Shown in pieces: positions 37,801-51,641 of a DNA stretch of 64,000 nucleotides (the stretch's first letter is position 1; each line of letters starts with the position of its first letter). The notes under the pieces are model-generated. The model was not told the origin of the DNA. It did no database searches and worked only from the letters and a program-made list of their open reading frames with translations. The stretch is from positions 121,685,809 through 121,749,808 of the forward strand of contig NC_134643.1 in NCBI RefSeq assembly GCF_030463565.1. Reading direction: 5' to 3'. The DNA is from Pelecanus crispus. Taxonomy: Eukaryota; Chordata; Aves; Pelecaniformes; Pelecanidae. Both the position numbers and the translations under genes were made by a program.

Positions 37801-40152
37801 CCTGTGTTAAAGTGCCTTATTGTCCATGTCAGGCATTCAAACATGTTCAGTCCTTTTTTCTTCTGTAGTAAGTGAGACTTCAAAATCACCTCGAACAGTA
37901 GACGTATTTTGTAATTATTCACTTTCTAGCTTTTGGAAGTTGGGGTTTTTTGTGTTTTTTCTTCATGCTGATGGAAAAAAAAAGTTTTTTTTAACATCAA
38001 GACGTTCATGTAGTTGTCATATAGTCACTACTTCAGAAGATGGTATTTTAAGGCAGCTAAGTGTCATGGAATGCAATAAAATTCTGGCTACTAGCAGTGA
38101 TACTTGATATACTATGGGATGTAACCACAAAGTATTTAAGACTAAGAAGGAATATGCAACTAATTAACTTTTAAGCATTTTGGGTTTTGCAGTATACTGG
38201 TAAAAATTTCTAGCCAGATTATACTTGAGAAAGGAAAAAGAAATCCTATGCAAGAGACAACAATTCTTAGGCCTAAGTTTATAAAATGTGGCAATAGGTA
38301 GGCATCTCAATCTTCATAGGAGATGTGTGGATGGATTGCTGCGATTCACTTGATTCAGGTGCATATTTTCAGCAGCGTTCTGTGTTGCTGCTGCAGCCCA
38401 ACAACACGGTACAGGGGTGACAAATGTCAGGTTCTCTTGACATTCTACTAAAGAGCCCTAAGAGGGATTTGAACACTTTTCCTTGACTGCTGAGAAGTAC
38501 CAATGGCACAATCCTCGTTTGCAGCATCTGTTTTAGCTGTTCAGGTTTCAGCATGTTGATCTTGGGAACACAGGATAAGGAGGACTTTCTGGGCCACTGG
38601 CTGCAGCTGCTTCCAGCTGAGGCAAATGATATTATCCGATTAAGATGTGCCTAAAAGCAGAGCTTTGTGTATATCCTCCACTTTACCAACATTAGAAGGA
38701 TGTTTGTAAATGTGACTGCTCTGAACTTTAAGAAGAAGCTTTCACCTTCCAAATAAAAATTTCTTCACATTAAATCTGTAGACACTTTTTCTTTGTCCAC
38801 TACTATCTCTAGAGCAAATAATTCTTCACGGGCTTTACTCCTTAGATTTAAAACTGGGGTTTGTGGGTTGTCTTTTTTTATTTTACCACTTCTCTTACAG
38901 TCCCTGTTGTGGCCAGAAGATGGCACTTATGTATGCACTAAGAAGGGGTAAATGAGGCTAATGTAACTTATCTTTGCTGAAATTGTGTTTGTGGAATGGC
39001 AGTAAATATCTTGGGCAAATGATAACTCACAGGATGAAAGATCACTTTGATCTCGTAGCACATGAGGGGCACAGATTTGAGAACAAAGTCCAGGAACTTG
39101 TTACTCCACATAGAAACTCTTTATTTCCTTATTCAGTAATAAGGACCTGATATGCCCCTGAATTCAGAAGGCAAACATCAAATAAAAATCCTGTGTGGTG
39201 GGGGTTTTTTTTAGCAGAATAATCTAAAAGCAGTTTCTAGCACTCTTTTCTAATCCAGCTGAGATTGTGCTGCATGTTAAGGCCTGGTCTAAAGATGATT
39301 TTCCACTGAAATAGCTTGATCACCTATGGCTTTTGTACTTTTACTTGCCCTTCCTCCCCAAATTATGGTATTTATATCCTTCATGGAGACTGAGTTGTAC
39401 TGTTCTCCAGCATAACTAATTTCCCATACCCGTTTGCGATAAGCCACCCCAACATGAGCCTTTTTATCTCAGTGTAACTTTGTCAAACATCAGGGATATT
39501 GCTTTAAACGAGTCTTGTTAAAACAATACAGCTTTTCTGTGTAGCCAGGTTCAAAGGGATGGCGCATTGACTTTGCACATAGGAGATTGCGGGAGGAGGA
39601 TATAAAGTGGCTGCAATTCATCCAGGCAGTTTCCCAAGGCTGTCAGCATATTTTTGTGCAAATCATGGGGCCTATCTAAATTGGAGCAGAAACTAGAGTG
39701 GTTTGTCTGGCCTGCTGTGCATGGGGTAGTGCTGCCTAAAATCCCTGGACTCGTGCCTGTGGTGCTCTCGCAGGGTTGGGATCCAGCTTCCCTATAGCTG
39801 CGCTCTTCAAATAAACCTTTTATCAGGGTCTGCCAGGGGTTGGCCGACATCAGTCGGTCACCCCAACAGCCACAGTCACTGGCCCTTCATGACCTTCTCT
39901 CCCTTTCAACTGCTGTTGCCCACAGCCTTCTTACCACTGAATTTTTTTAATCACTGATTTATTTTTGGGATTTACTTCCAGACCTTTTGCTTCGCTCTCT
40001 CTAAAAGCAGTAAGCATTGTAGTGGAGAGTGCCAGCTTGCATCCAAAATTCGCTAGCCCATGAGTCCTGTTTCAGTCAGAAAACTAAGTATGAGAACAAC
40101 TTGAAAACATACTTCATTAGAGTTTTCATCAGATGTTTCTTGGTAGGAAAAT

Positions 40153-40192
40153 CATTATATATACGTATTTTATATATTATACACACATATGC
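40153..40192. repeat. AT/AC dinucleotide-rich tract
   Basis: Interrupted TA and CA repeats in the intergenic spacer. Confidence 0.75.
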
Positions 40193-40699
40193 ATACTGCA
40201 CCATGGCCACTAACAACCAGGTTATTTTCTATGTTGCATGCAGAAGGATTGTTGCAGAGGATGGTTCATCCCCTGGCTCTGGTGATAGTTTTTGTGATTC
40301 AAGACCACATTAAGCCATATGAAACCCCAGCCCAATCTTTGAAGATCCACATCCGAGTGCTAAGCCCCTAAGCAATTGAAAGGGCTCCTGGGCCTCACAA
40401 AGTCTTAAGACCACAGTCAACAGTCTGGGAAGGCAAAGCAGTTGGAAAATACCTCTGGTGTGGATTGTATGCCAATGTCAAATACTTGACCACTGGCAGG
40501 AGGTAAAAGACTGCGAGCTGTGAAGGGAGGAAGGACTGCAAGGAGCACTAGGGGCGGGCGGGCTGGCTGTGTCCAAACCGGCCTCGGGGAGGCTGCAGTG
40601 TAAGTGCTGGAGTGCTGGCTCACTGATGATCCAGAGCCGGGTTGTAGCTGGAACAAGGCACAGTTGTTATCCAGACTGCATGCTTTCTCTTTTTTTTTT

Positions 40700-40713
40700 G
40701 TGTGTGTGTGTGT
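40700..40713. repeat. (TG)7 microsatellite after a T run
   Basis: Nine or more T followed by seven TG units in the intergenic spacer. Confidence 0.85.
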
Positions 40714-41098
40714 AAACCAGGTCTCACTAGTTCTTTGGCTAGATTGCTACAGGTGCTTGGCAGTGAGATGTAAGCCTTCTGCTGCTGTTTTGCTCTGTCC
40801 GACTGCATGGGTCATAGGCTTCAAGCAGCTCTTGGCAGTGTGAGTATACCTGCTACTAAATGGATGTGCAATACCATGCCTCCTTTGACCATGAACTGTT
40901 ACCTGAGCTATTACACGCTTCATTTTCAAAACTCAGCGGGGTGGGTTTTGGGGGTTTTTTCCAAAGTAGAAACAGTCATTTCAAATAAAAATAATTGTCA
41001 AAGCAGACCCTGCCAAAATACATGTTACTCTGCATGTGTGAATCTTCCCCTACTTGGAGAGAAAACAAGTTATGTGATGGGTATGTTGTTTATGTGCT

Positions 41099-41104
<6 letters not shown>

Positions 41105-41139
<35 letters not shown>

Positions 41140-41199
41140 CAAACCCAAAAAAACAAACACCCAAACCAAAACAAAGAAAAACACCCCCCCCCAACCCCC
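41105..41199. repeat. 33-base A run followed by A/C-rich tract
   Basis: An uninterrupted run of A (41105-41137) passes into CCCAAACCC, CCAAACCAAAACAAAG and a nine-C run. The shape suggests a decaying poly-A tail or a simple repeat, but no source sequence is recognised upstream. Confidence 0.85.
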
Positions 41200-44100
41200 T
41201 CGAGTACTATGAAGAGAGGGGTGTTGTAAGAGCCTGAGCTGCATATAACTGAGATCTGGACGTAAGGTACTGTGGGAGTTGGGAGACCTGGCTTCTTTTT
41301 GTAGCCATCCTATAGCATCCTTGCGTTGCTGCTCAGCCACTTGGCCATGGCACCCTTTCTGTCAGATGTGGGTGATGGTGCCTCTGAGGAGAAGTAACTG
41401 CTCACTTTGAGGGCCCAGGTGGATTAGCATTTATGAAACAAGTAAAGGACTTGAAGCAGTCCATTGCAAAACAAGAGGACGTGAAACATCAATACATATC
41501 AGTTTGTGTTTGACTCTGCCTAGTATCTCATGAGGTAGGCTTACATTTCATTGAGTAGAGAAAAATGGCTTCTGAACCCATTAACTGAAATTAAGTCTAT
41601 CAAAATACCAATGTACTGTTTAGGTGAAATTTTTAGCCAATTACATAGCCTCCTACAAAACGTATGTAGGTTGTTTTAACTTACACACAAAAAATCCTGT
41701 CACATGCATGTGAAGTTAGTGCTTGCTCATGGAGGGCGCTTGTCGATCAGGTCTGCAGATGGAAGCCCTGTATTTTTCTGCAGAAAACTGTTTGGTGTCA
41801 GTGTAAATTCCTTCCAGTGTGTCACACAGCGCACCTAGGTATCCTGTCACTGTGGCTGAGGTGGAAATTCAGCCTGCGTACTTTGATGGGACAGCCAGAA
41901 GGTTCTAGTTAGGAAGGTGGTTTGTTGGTTGCTGAAGTACCTAAAATAGTTGAAGAGCACTCTTGAAATCTGCTGTGAACACAGAGTGATCCTTGGTTAC
42001 TTTGTGGAGGTACTACAGGCAGTCATCCCAGGCCTGAGCACATTCAGCTCTCGAGCATCATTTTACTTTCGAGGGTGGTCTCAAAGCTCTCTTCAAAAAG
42101 CAGCAGAGACTTAGAAATGCAAAAGCATTTCCCAAAGCCGTGAAAGCACTCAGAAGACTGCATCCCACAGAAGTCCACAGGAACTAGATGGCCACATCGT
42201 GTGCCGTGTCTGTGCCGAGGTCTGTGTACGGTGGATGCAAGACATGCATTGGGGGAGAGACCCTTGTCAGAGGTCCCAGTGCCACCCACCTGCTGATATG
42301 ACCCACAGCTCCACGTGCAGCATGGAAGTGGGAGAGTGCCTGCAGAGTCCCTCCATCACCTGCCTGGCTGGATGCAGCCCAACTCATCCACAGTTGCAGG
42401 TGCACGCGGCGTTTAGCCCTACACCTTCCCGCATCTCATGGAAGCGGAGAAGCAATTTGTGTTTTTCTGGATTTTCATCTTTAATTTCCTGTTAAAAAGA
42501 GCAGTGTTCCTCTATTTTGTCCCGTTCCTCTGCAGACTAATTATGTATTTGCACTATCTTGCTTTCTGAGAGCTTGCCGTGGTGCTCTAGCCTGGCATTA
42601 TTTAGGTTTCTGTGCTTGCTCTGCTGTTGCTATGCGACCAACCAGCAACAGCAATTTGCATGACCCTTTCCTCAGATGATATTAATATGCAGGAATTGGT
42701 GCCAGCTGTACCTGGTGATGTGACCATGTGCAGCCAACTTCTCCTCCTTGCCTACCTCTCGCCTTTGGTATTGCTTCAAGTGAATTACTGTATGTTGTTC
42801 TGTATTGGGTAGTGTGTAAGAATTTAATATTGACAGAAACAGTGCCGTGAAGTTGTCCTCACTTGTTTAAAACATAAAACACTCAAGGATAGAAAATAAG
42901 TGTGGACAAAGGTTTGTGTGATGAGCCCTTATATGCAAGTGAAAGTTAGAAGGCCATGTCAAAAAAAAAAAAAAAAGTCTTTGGGACAGTAGGATTCAAA
43001 CACTTGTGAAAACTAAGTGTGGTTTTGTGGCATGTAAGGAAACCTTTCCGGGTAGAGGTTAAACTCTCTGGCCATCCTTTTGGTGGTAGCACAGTCCTCA
43101 GGGTTGATTTTTGGAGGCAGGAGTAGCACTTAGGCTGCTTAGGATTCTTATTGACTGTCTATGGCAATTTAGTACCTGATGGCTGTACCTGCCTTTGAAA
43201 AGTCTCTTTCACGGCAGAGGGATTTTTTGTTTGTTTTTCTGTTGTTTTTAATTTTTTTTTTCCAAACCAGAACAGTGTTGTTGGAAAGCAGTGGTTGCAT
43301 TGCTGAGACAGGCACCGCTGCGTGCCCCGTGGGCCAGCTACCTTCCCTCCCCAGCACTGCCACGCATCTCCTTGAGCAAAGCATTTTGGTTGGCGTTTGC
43401 AAGTAGGCTCTAGCTTGTGGCATCTTTTTTCAGGCCATTCTCAATATTCTTTGTACTTCTAGAGGTGCCGTTTGGATTCTGGAGTACAACTAAGGGGTTT
43501 CTGTAAGAAGCATTCTTAATGTATTAGCTGAAGTGAATTATTTATTTGAAATCAGTGCATTGTTTTCTGTTAACATACAATGTAAGTGGTATATAAACAG
43601 AAGTATAATATGTAAAACATGTTATCCCAAAGTTAAACCAGAGTAAATTGATAACTCTGTCTTCTAATTTTAATATATTTGCAAAGTCTCTAGTGATAAG
43701 TTAGCTGCAGCCACAGTGCCTTTGTTAGCGTGATCCTTGTCCTGCATGCGTGTATGTATGTGTTTAATTTTCCTAGTGTTTAGATGCCTGGGGATTTTTG
43801 TGTGATGAGAAACATACATTGTGATGATATTTTCCAGTATATTCATTACTTTATTCTGTTCTCCTGTAATTAATCTATATCCACAAATATGAGATGTTAT
43901 AAAAATGTAGGTAAGTTTATAGTGGATTCTAGGAAAAATATCTTGTTGTAAGCATACAGGTATAGTTGGAAACATTAATGTTGTGTGCATGCAGTTCTAA
44001 ATAAAAATTTTATTTAGAACTACTTTACACAAATGTAGTTGTTGACACATACTTCAGAAGTAATTATTTCTGACATTTTGGAAGGATTCTTAGAACTGTT

Positions 44101-46084
44101 CTGTATTTTTGTTATTATACTATTTGGAAATCAACCAACTGGAAATGAGATACATTTGGCATGAACTGTGAAGATATGTGTATTATGCTTTGAATGACCC
44201 TGAAGTTTGTTAGCATTTTATTTAGAATACTGAGAAAATGAAGCTCATGTAATTATGCTTTTCGTACTCATTTTTGTGTTTTGGGGAAACTAGGCTTTAA
44301 TCTGGTCACAGGGTGACATATTTATATATGTCATTATTGATTAATTGGTTGGATAAAACCTTGGCTATTGAGAGTTCAAACCTTTAACCCCCTCAAGCAG
44401 TAATGCATATATATAAAAATCATCCTGTTATATCGCTAGGGTTACTTTTGAAAACAAACTTTTGTAAGAATAGACAAATTTAGAATATTATGGTTCATAT
44501 GTGTATGGCTTTGCTCCACTTAAAACTCCTTACTCTGTTTCAAGATAAAGATTGATTTTTTTTCATCCGTCTTATTTCTTATCCTATATTATTGTATTTT
44601 AGGGGGCATACTAAAGGGAGTACTTATAACTAAGTGATTCAGAATGCTGCAGTGCACTTAACAAGGTATTTCATTATAATCTTCTTGCTACATAATCTTC
44701 ACTCTGTCAGTCAGTTGATTGGTTTTTCATACCCACTTTGACTGTCTGACACAGTAAACCACTCTGCTATATACGTGAGGGGCTTGCAGAATTATTGGCA
44801 TGAGAAGCAAGCTGATGATGAGAAGTATGACTGGACACTCATCACACTCGCTTTTCCTGCTCCATCTCTGGTCCTTCAGGGGCCAGCAAGCAGCTGGAAG
44901 CGCCCTGGGTCCTGCAATTGAACATTCCTGCAAAATCAAGCTTGTTACTGATGGCTCGTACCAGAGCAGCAGTTTTAATTTCACACAATACAATGTGCGT
45001 ACAGGAAAGGTCTGCCTTGGAAAAATAGGATGTGCCTTATGTTGTACGGACCTATCTGTAGTTTTCTCTTTGTAAATCATTTACCTCTTTGCTGCCCACT
45101 CAGCTAACACTTTTCCATGTTCTGATGGTTTGTTTTACGGAAGTCACTGCATGTGAGGATTTGTGAAATTTCAATTCCTTGACCAAGAGGGCAAGCAGCC
45201 AATTTCCCAGGCCCCTCCCGATGCCATACAAAATATATATATAAGTAAAGAGAAGAAGGGCACAAGGTCATCAGAGGTTAGAGTTCTTATTTTCCATAAA
45301 TGAGACAGATATCCCTAATTGGAAGGTAGATGAAGCAACTGAGCCGTTGTCACTTTTCTAATATTTTGTGCCAAATTCCACACACACTCAGGAGCTCAGC
45401 GCCTTTGTAATGAGTAAACCAAGAGTTTCTGCATTTTGACTGTGTACCTAATCACTAGGTATTTAAATATATCCCTGGATTCATCACATAAGCACAACTT
45501 TGTCCCATTTGTCCTTCACCCTTCCACGTTTTGCAGCTTCTTCTCATCTTCATATTAAGTCTGCTTCTTTCTCCTTTTGCATTTCCTAATGACAAGCTTG
45601 TAAGTAGTCCTTCAGTCATATTGCATGATAAGTGAAACTGGGTTTGTCAGGAGATAAAATATTTTTAGATGAATATAGCTGATGAATATAGCTATGAATT
45701 TAGACACATATAGCTGGAAAAAACTCCAGACAAGCTAGTGAAAGCTGATCAAACTGTACCAGCTGACTGAATAAAAGATAGCGTCTCTCCTATAAATGAT
45801 GCTTTGCTTCACCTTTCCACTCTCCCTGTTCCAACAACGTAACTTCCAATTCTGATGGCAAAACTTTCTCTCCATTTTCCCTGGAGAAACTGGTTCATTA
45901 CAAAAGAATAATTCTAGTTCATGGTTTGTAATGCCAGATGGGCTACTGTGATGCTCTAGCCCGCCTTCCTGTTTGACACACAGCATCAGGCTTCTTCCTG
46001 TTTGAAATACAATGTCTTTTAGAACAACATCTGATTTTGATTTAAAGAATTCCAAAGAAGGAGACTTTGCCATAATGCCTCGCT

Positions 46085-46430
46085 GGGTTGCTGTGGTGGT
46101 TAATTACCCTTACTGTTAAAAATATGCGTCTTGTCTTACAGCTTGAATTTGTCTAGATTCAGCTCCCAACCACTGGATCTTATTATAGCTTTGTCTGTGA
46201 GCCTGTGTTCATACTTAGACATACAGACTATGAGCAATCACCCTCTCCCTTTGCTAGGCTTAAAAGGACCAAGCTCTTCCACTGTAAAGTATATTAGTTG
46301 GGTCTTTCTTCACTCTCATAGCTCTTTTCTGAATTTTCTTCAGTTTACCAACTTACTCCTTGAATTGTGGAGAGCAGAACCAGATGCAGTTTTCCAGATG
46401 GGGTTACTAGAGTGCAGAATACTCTGATCA
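46085..46430 (-). mobile_element. Old CR1/L3-like LINE 3' fragment
   Basis: Read on the plus strand, the stretch contains TTAATTACCCTTACTGTTAAA, GCTTGAATTTGTCTAGATTC, ATCTTATTATAGC and CTTGAATTGTGGAGAGCAGAACCAG. This order is familiar from ancient CR1-type LINE 3' ends of sauropsids, lying in reverse orientation. The copy is clearly diverged and lacks any usable frame. The family assignment is from memory; the boundaries are approximate. Confidence 0.6.
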
Positions 46431-47556
46431 TTTAGCAGCTTTTTTCTTTACTCCTTCTTGGTTTTCCTTTGTGTATGTATTTATGGGCCATGTTTTAAAT
46501 GGACTAAGATGTTATTTTCGATAGGCAGAAATACCCACCCGGTGCCTCAGTCAAGTTATCTCTTTTGGGCATTTAAGTTAAGAGCAGACAGGGAGTAGTA
46601 GGGTCTGAAAGTGATACCAAAGCCAAAGTTTTCATGAGTAATTCCCCTTCTGTGCCAAATCTTTCATGATACTTAGTGTTCATCAGCCAGATGGATAAAT
46701 CAGTGCTGATTCAAGGGAGATAGTATGTGTTTGCTATAGAAACAGGTGCAGAAATTAATAACCTACTGGGTTTTGTAATAATCAACCTGATATCCTGACA
46801 TATTCAACCACACCTTTGAGTGATGCTGTAATCATGTAAATATACAAACCCAGAACTGTTTGGTTTTTTAATCTGTAAATTTTTTTTATCTGTTTCTCTA
46901 GAAAGTCTACTAGTAAAAAAGGTAAAAGCTTTATTTGGACCCAGCAGAAACTGGCTTCCAGTTTTCCATCGGAGGACTTACCAGGACGTGTTGACTGGAA
47001 CCTCTCTGCAGAAAATTTGTAAATAGCACTTTCTACACCCAAAACGGATTTGGTCATTCCATACGTATTTAGGGCCTAATTTGCAAAACTTCCTCACTAG
47101 GACTAGTCTGATTTTGTTAAACAGGAGTGGTCATTTGAGCATGGATTACCTATGTAAACAAATGTTCGAGAGATCGCATATGCTTCGGGCTAGACTAAAT
47201 GATCTGTACGGCACTAACCTAAAAAAGCCAGAAACCAGAAGGAAAAGACAAAAAGAGCTAAGACTTATTTTTGAGCCAGCTTCATGATTTTTTGAGGCAT
47301 GAGTAATGCTTTTTAGATGCTCAGATTAGCGTTACTGAATGAGGGCCTCCTTAGTGCCGGCTCTGCAGGTGAGCTGGCTGAGGAATCAGATGGGAGTGCA
47401 AAAGCCAGCCTTCCTGGTGGTGTTGGGAGGCTGGTTTTAGTCTGCAGCTTCAGGATCTTCATGTGGAGCCAAGGCTGGAGCCAAACAAAACCCTTTCCAA
47501 ATGTGTTATCTCAGTACACTTGAGGCTTGGGAATTTTATCTCGGTACACTTGAGGT

Positions 47557-48015
47557 TCAGGAGTTCAGGACTGCAGCAGGGGTGCCCAGGATTATGAAGA
47601 AGCTTTGGACATCCCCTGTCTGGTGGTGGAGCCAGCTGCCTGCTTTTGAGGGGTTTGAAAAGTCGCCTCTGGACGTTGTGCCAGATCTCGGGTGTCCGGA
47701 TGCTTTATCCAGATCCCAGAGTTGCAGCAGGGGAGCGTTGCGCGGTGCCAGCTGCTGAGCGCTGTGTCCTGCTGAACCAGCTGCAGTTACAGCTGCCAGG
47801 CAGGCCACTGTTGAAGAAACTGCAGTTTTCTGTCCAGCTTGGTAGTCCGCCAGCCACTTTAACAGTCTGGGCAACTTTCCTTCTGCTAACGCCGGCCGAC
47901 TCCTAGCCTCTCTCTCCATAAGCGTTTGAAGCAAATCCTCCCCTGGCATCACTGGGACCAGAGCCTGAGTGGCCGCAGCAGAGGCCAAAGTGGGAGCTGG
48001 GGGCAAGAAACCCAT
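47557..48015 (-). other. Unidentified 152-codon open frame, probably not a gene
   Basis: A GC-rich minus-strand frame with MPGEDLLQTLMEREARSRPA and LPRLLKWLADYQAG, followed by an alanine-rich part and a Ser/His-rich end. The first half has a helical look, faintly like gag or SCAN-type capsid segments, but no motif confirms this. The composition matches neighbouring DNA, and there are no flanking repeats or splice signals that stand out. It may be a decayed mobile-element piece or chance. Confidence 0.2.
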
Positions 48016-51000
48016 CTCTGTACTGAGGACACCAGGAAGAAAAAGGGCAACAAAATCTTGTGGAAAAGATTATTTCACCAACATTTTTTTCCCCTTTTGA
48101 AGGGGAAGTTAGAGAGATGGGCAAATGGTCTAAATCGTCAGTAGTCCCAGAGCTCCTACTGTTTTGTGTTCTTTGCCTGAACCAATGTGATAGAGGACTT
48201 GGGCTCATTGCTAATACTTCAGAGACTGAAAAATAAGTAAGAAAAAAATAACCCGGAGAGAAACAGAAAATAAATGGGAGCAAACATCCCTTTGAGCATG
48301 CAGCGAGCATCGTTCAGATAGGCTGCTTTTGGCCGAATTCCCTGTGAGGGAGTTGGGGACGGCTTCTGCTTGCTGCCACGGCGTGGCAGTCTCAGACGCC
48401 CAAGCCAGAAGCCGGGATTTGAGGGCGATGTGTAGCTGTGCGGAAAGGGAGCCATGAAACATTGAGAGATTCGATTGTGGACTAAAACACGGGGTGGGAT
48501 GCAAACAAGCTTTGGAAGGAAGGTTTTGCACTGTGTGTCCCCAAGCTTTTGGAAGGAAAACCAAAACGGTGTAGTTGACCAAAAAAAAAAAAAAAAAATT
48601 CATACTGCAGGAAATTTGCAGGTAATTTATGAAATAATTACACAAGAATATTGTGTATGAGCTACACTATTGAGAGAGAGGTTCCTTATGAAATACACAG
48701 TCCCTGCATACCGTGTTTGTTTCCAGGCATCGGTTCCTGCGTTGGTTCTGATGCTGCAAATCCAAGACCACCAGTTAGGACCAGTGAAACAGTGTAGCTT
48801 GGACTGAGGCTGCCCAAGGAATTTCCTCTTCTCCTCCTCTAGGCACTATCTTGACAGCTGAGACTAGCCAGAGAGCTTTTGCTGACACACCCTGAATTTG
48901 AACATCTGGAGAGTGTAAGCTCTGCTTTCTTTGTGAAACATCCTCGGCTCAGGAATTTACTCCTCCCAGTGGCCTAGCAGAGCCGACGTCCATTGACCTT
49001 CGGGGCACAGTGTAAGGCCCATCTGTTTTCTCAAATTTTTGCCTGAGGGTCTGGCAGGGAGGCCCATGGTTAACTTGCCCTGTGGGAGTGTGTGCGAGAT
49101 GAACAGTGGCCAGCCTGGTATGTATCTGGGTTTTTTTAAACAATGTGTATGTGTCCAGACTTTTACAGGGAAATGAAACAAAATCATTTTACCTTACAGG
49201 CATTTTACAATAAATACATTTACTGAAATAAACAAACCCCTCGGATTTTGGTAACTGTGCTATGAGGGTTCTTCATGCTTGAGTGAGAAAGTGATCTCTC
49301 CTAGGCCATCCGTTCTTGATCCTGCAAAGAAAGCGTATCACAACCTCCCCCATGACAACAGACTGGCACATAGTATATGCTCAGGATTAAACCAACACTG
49401 AATCATTAAATAGAAAAAGCCCACGTGACAGAAAGCCCTTATTAACACTAAAAGAATTTCAAGGTAACAAAGAAACACATTTATTTTGAGTTCAGTCCTG
49501 TTAGTCCTTCTTTTAAGCATGCAAAGGAAAAAAAAAACCTGCACGCCTGGCCTCAAGCTGAAATACCTGTTGATTGAAATATCTATGGACCAAATGGAGG
49601 GTGGGAAACGGGTACTAATTAACTTGCAGAGGCTTTTGCCATAGATACGAAGTCTGGTGGGAATGAGATGATGTCAAAAACTTGATAGAAAGTACTCTAG
49701 ATCGCAAAGGGATCATGCTATGTTCCAACCGATAAGCTCTGACCCTGCATAATCATCTGTTTCCACTTGAAATCGGATGCGTTCCTCCAAGTCACCCCTC
49801 CGTTCACCTATGCTCGGCATGGCTGCCTGCTTCCTGTGCAGCAGCATCACATCCTTCCTTACGTTGTTTCTGCTTCCACTGCTCATCCTCTGCACCTGCT
49901 TCAGCCTTTCAGCGTCTGCAAAGCTCTGCAAGCAAGGATCAAAAGCAGGTCTTTGCCTTTCTGCTTGCATGAGCTGTCCTAGTAAAACATGAATCTCATA
50001 AAGAAACTGGGAATTGGTCCCATATTTATTTTCATGTTTGCAGAACGCTGTGCACCCCTTTCTTCTTGGGAGTTAAGAATAGTCCCATATAGATTTTTAC
50101 GCTGATTGTGAGTTGTTAGAGATTTTAGATACCGAGTCCCATTTAGGTAAAATCACATAAACAGGATTCATAATTTGAAGTTTAATTCATTTATTATTAA
50201 GCTAATATCACTTTGGAAGTGTTTCAGGGCTATGCCAGGTCCTGAAGGTATGCCAAAGTAGTCACTTGTAAAAAATTGTGCACTCCATAATTGGGTCTCC
50301 CAGCTCTGACTTTCTGATGTGGTTTCAATAGTTAGGGAAGTTGTATACAGGGAGGTGTGACTGCAGCAAGTTAACCGTGATTTGCAAATGAGAGTTGCAA
50401 TAATCACGCAGCAAGTCTATCTGTATACAAAGGAAGACACTTGGAAAATTAATGTTTTCAGTTGCAAAGCACCAAGGTGAATTTTCATAGCTTAGTACAA
50501 GACTGCATTAATTTTGAGGTTTTTAATCTGATTAAATGTAAAAGGTTTCCCAAATTTTAATTAGCACTAACTATACTAACAAGATCTGTATTTATAGCAG
50601 TTTTATGATGGGATTTGTGTGCAACAGTCAGAATGATGGTTGGCTGAATTTTTTTTGTTGTTTTTCCTTGCCACACGATGCAATCGGGAAGATGTATCAC
50701 TCCTTTTATATTTCTCATAGGTGAAGTGTTGGCCGGTTAGCAGGCTACATATGTAGTATATTAAGAGCATATGGGAACCTGTTTATTGACAGTATGGAGA
50801 CCAGTTGTTACTCTGCATCTATTAAGAACCGAAGAAGCCTGGGCCAGTGCTGAGATGTGCAGAGCTGCTCTACGTAACAGCCAGGCCACTCGAGCTAAAG
50901 CCAGCCTGAGCTGAACCGTAAGCGGGTGCTCGACACGGTGCCGCCGACTGCGCCCTGCGTGTCCGCTCCTGCTGTACACCTCTGTGCAGCCATCTTTACG

Positions 51001-51641
51001 TACCTTAAAGGAAGGTTGTTGAGTAGGAGCTGGAAGGAACACAACTAAGTGAGTCCCCGCACGCGCCTGGCTGATGAGGATAGACGCTTTGCCGCTCTCG
51101 TCCGTGGAGGACAAGCCTGCGGTAGGGGTTAAGGCAGCACTAGCAAAGACAGTGAACGGTTTGACCTGAGCACTTCAGATCCTGTCCCTAAGTAGTCGCC
51201 CTCCCATAGCCCGTACGTATAGACTACGTATCTGCAACAGTTTTGTGATAGGGTGATGTCTACCTTTACCGCTGTAAAACTCTGCTTTCCAACAATTCAG
51301 TCATAAAAAAATTATGTCAGGCTTAAACAAAACATAGAAATCTTAGTAGAGGTGTGAAATCACTGGTTTGTTCACATTTTAGCATGGATGTAAACAAGGT
51401 GTTTGGAACATTTCTTGCAAGAAAGCCTTTAAATAGCTGACTTTCTTCGACTGAAAAAACAGCAATTACTGTAGGTGCAAGCACACTACAGACACGGGCT
51501 GATGGTGCTTGCCTGCAGTAACAATGGGAAAACCACCAGTCCTACATTAGACTCTATGGTACTGGGATATTTTCCGACTTATTTCCAAGAAAAACGAGAA
51601 GAGTAAGGAGATACAATCTTACGGCTTGAGGGCATCTTGAT

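Larger units (their letters stand above)
31960..46080. other. Intergenic, no recognisable gene
   Basis: Mostly AT-rich unique DNA beginning with a 21-base T run (31984-32004). It carries simple repeats at about 40153-40192 (AT/AC), 40700-40713 (TG), 41105-41199 (A run then A/C-rich) and an A run at 42961. Open frames stay around 100 codons or below with no recognised domain. I see no splice-linked coding exons, although non-coding transcripts or very short exons cannot be excluded. Confidence 0.7.
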
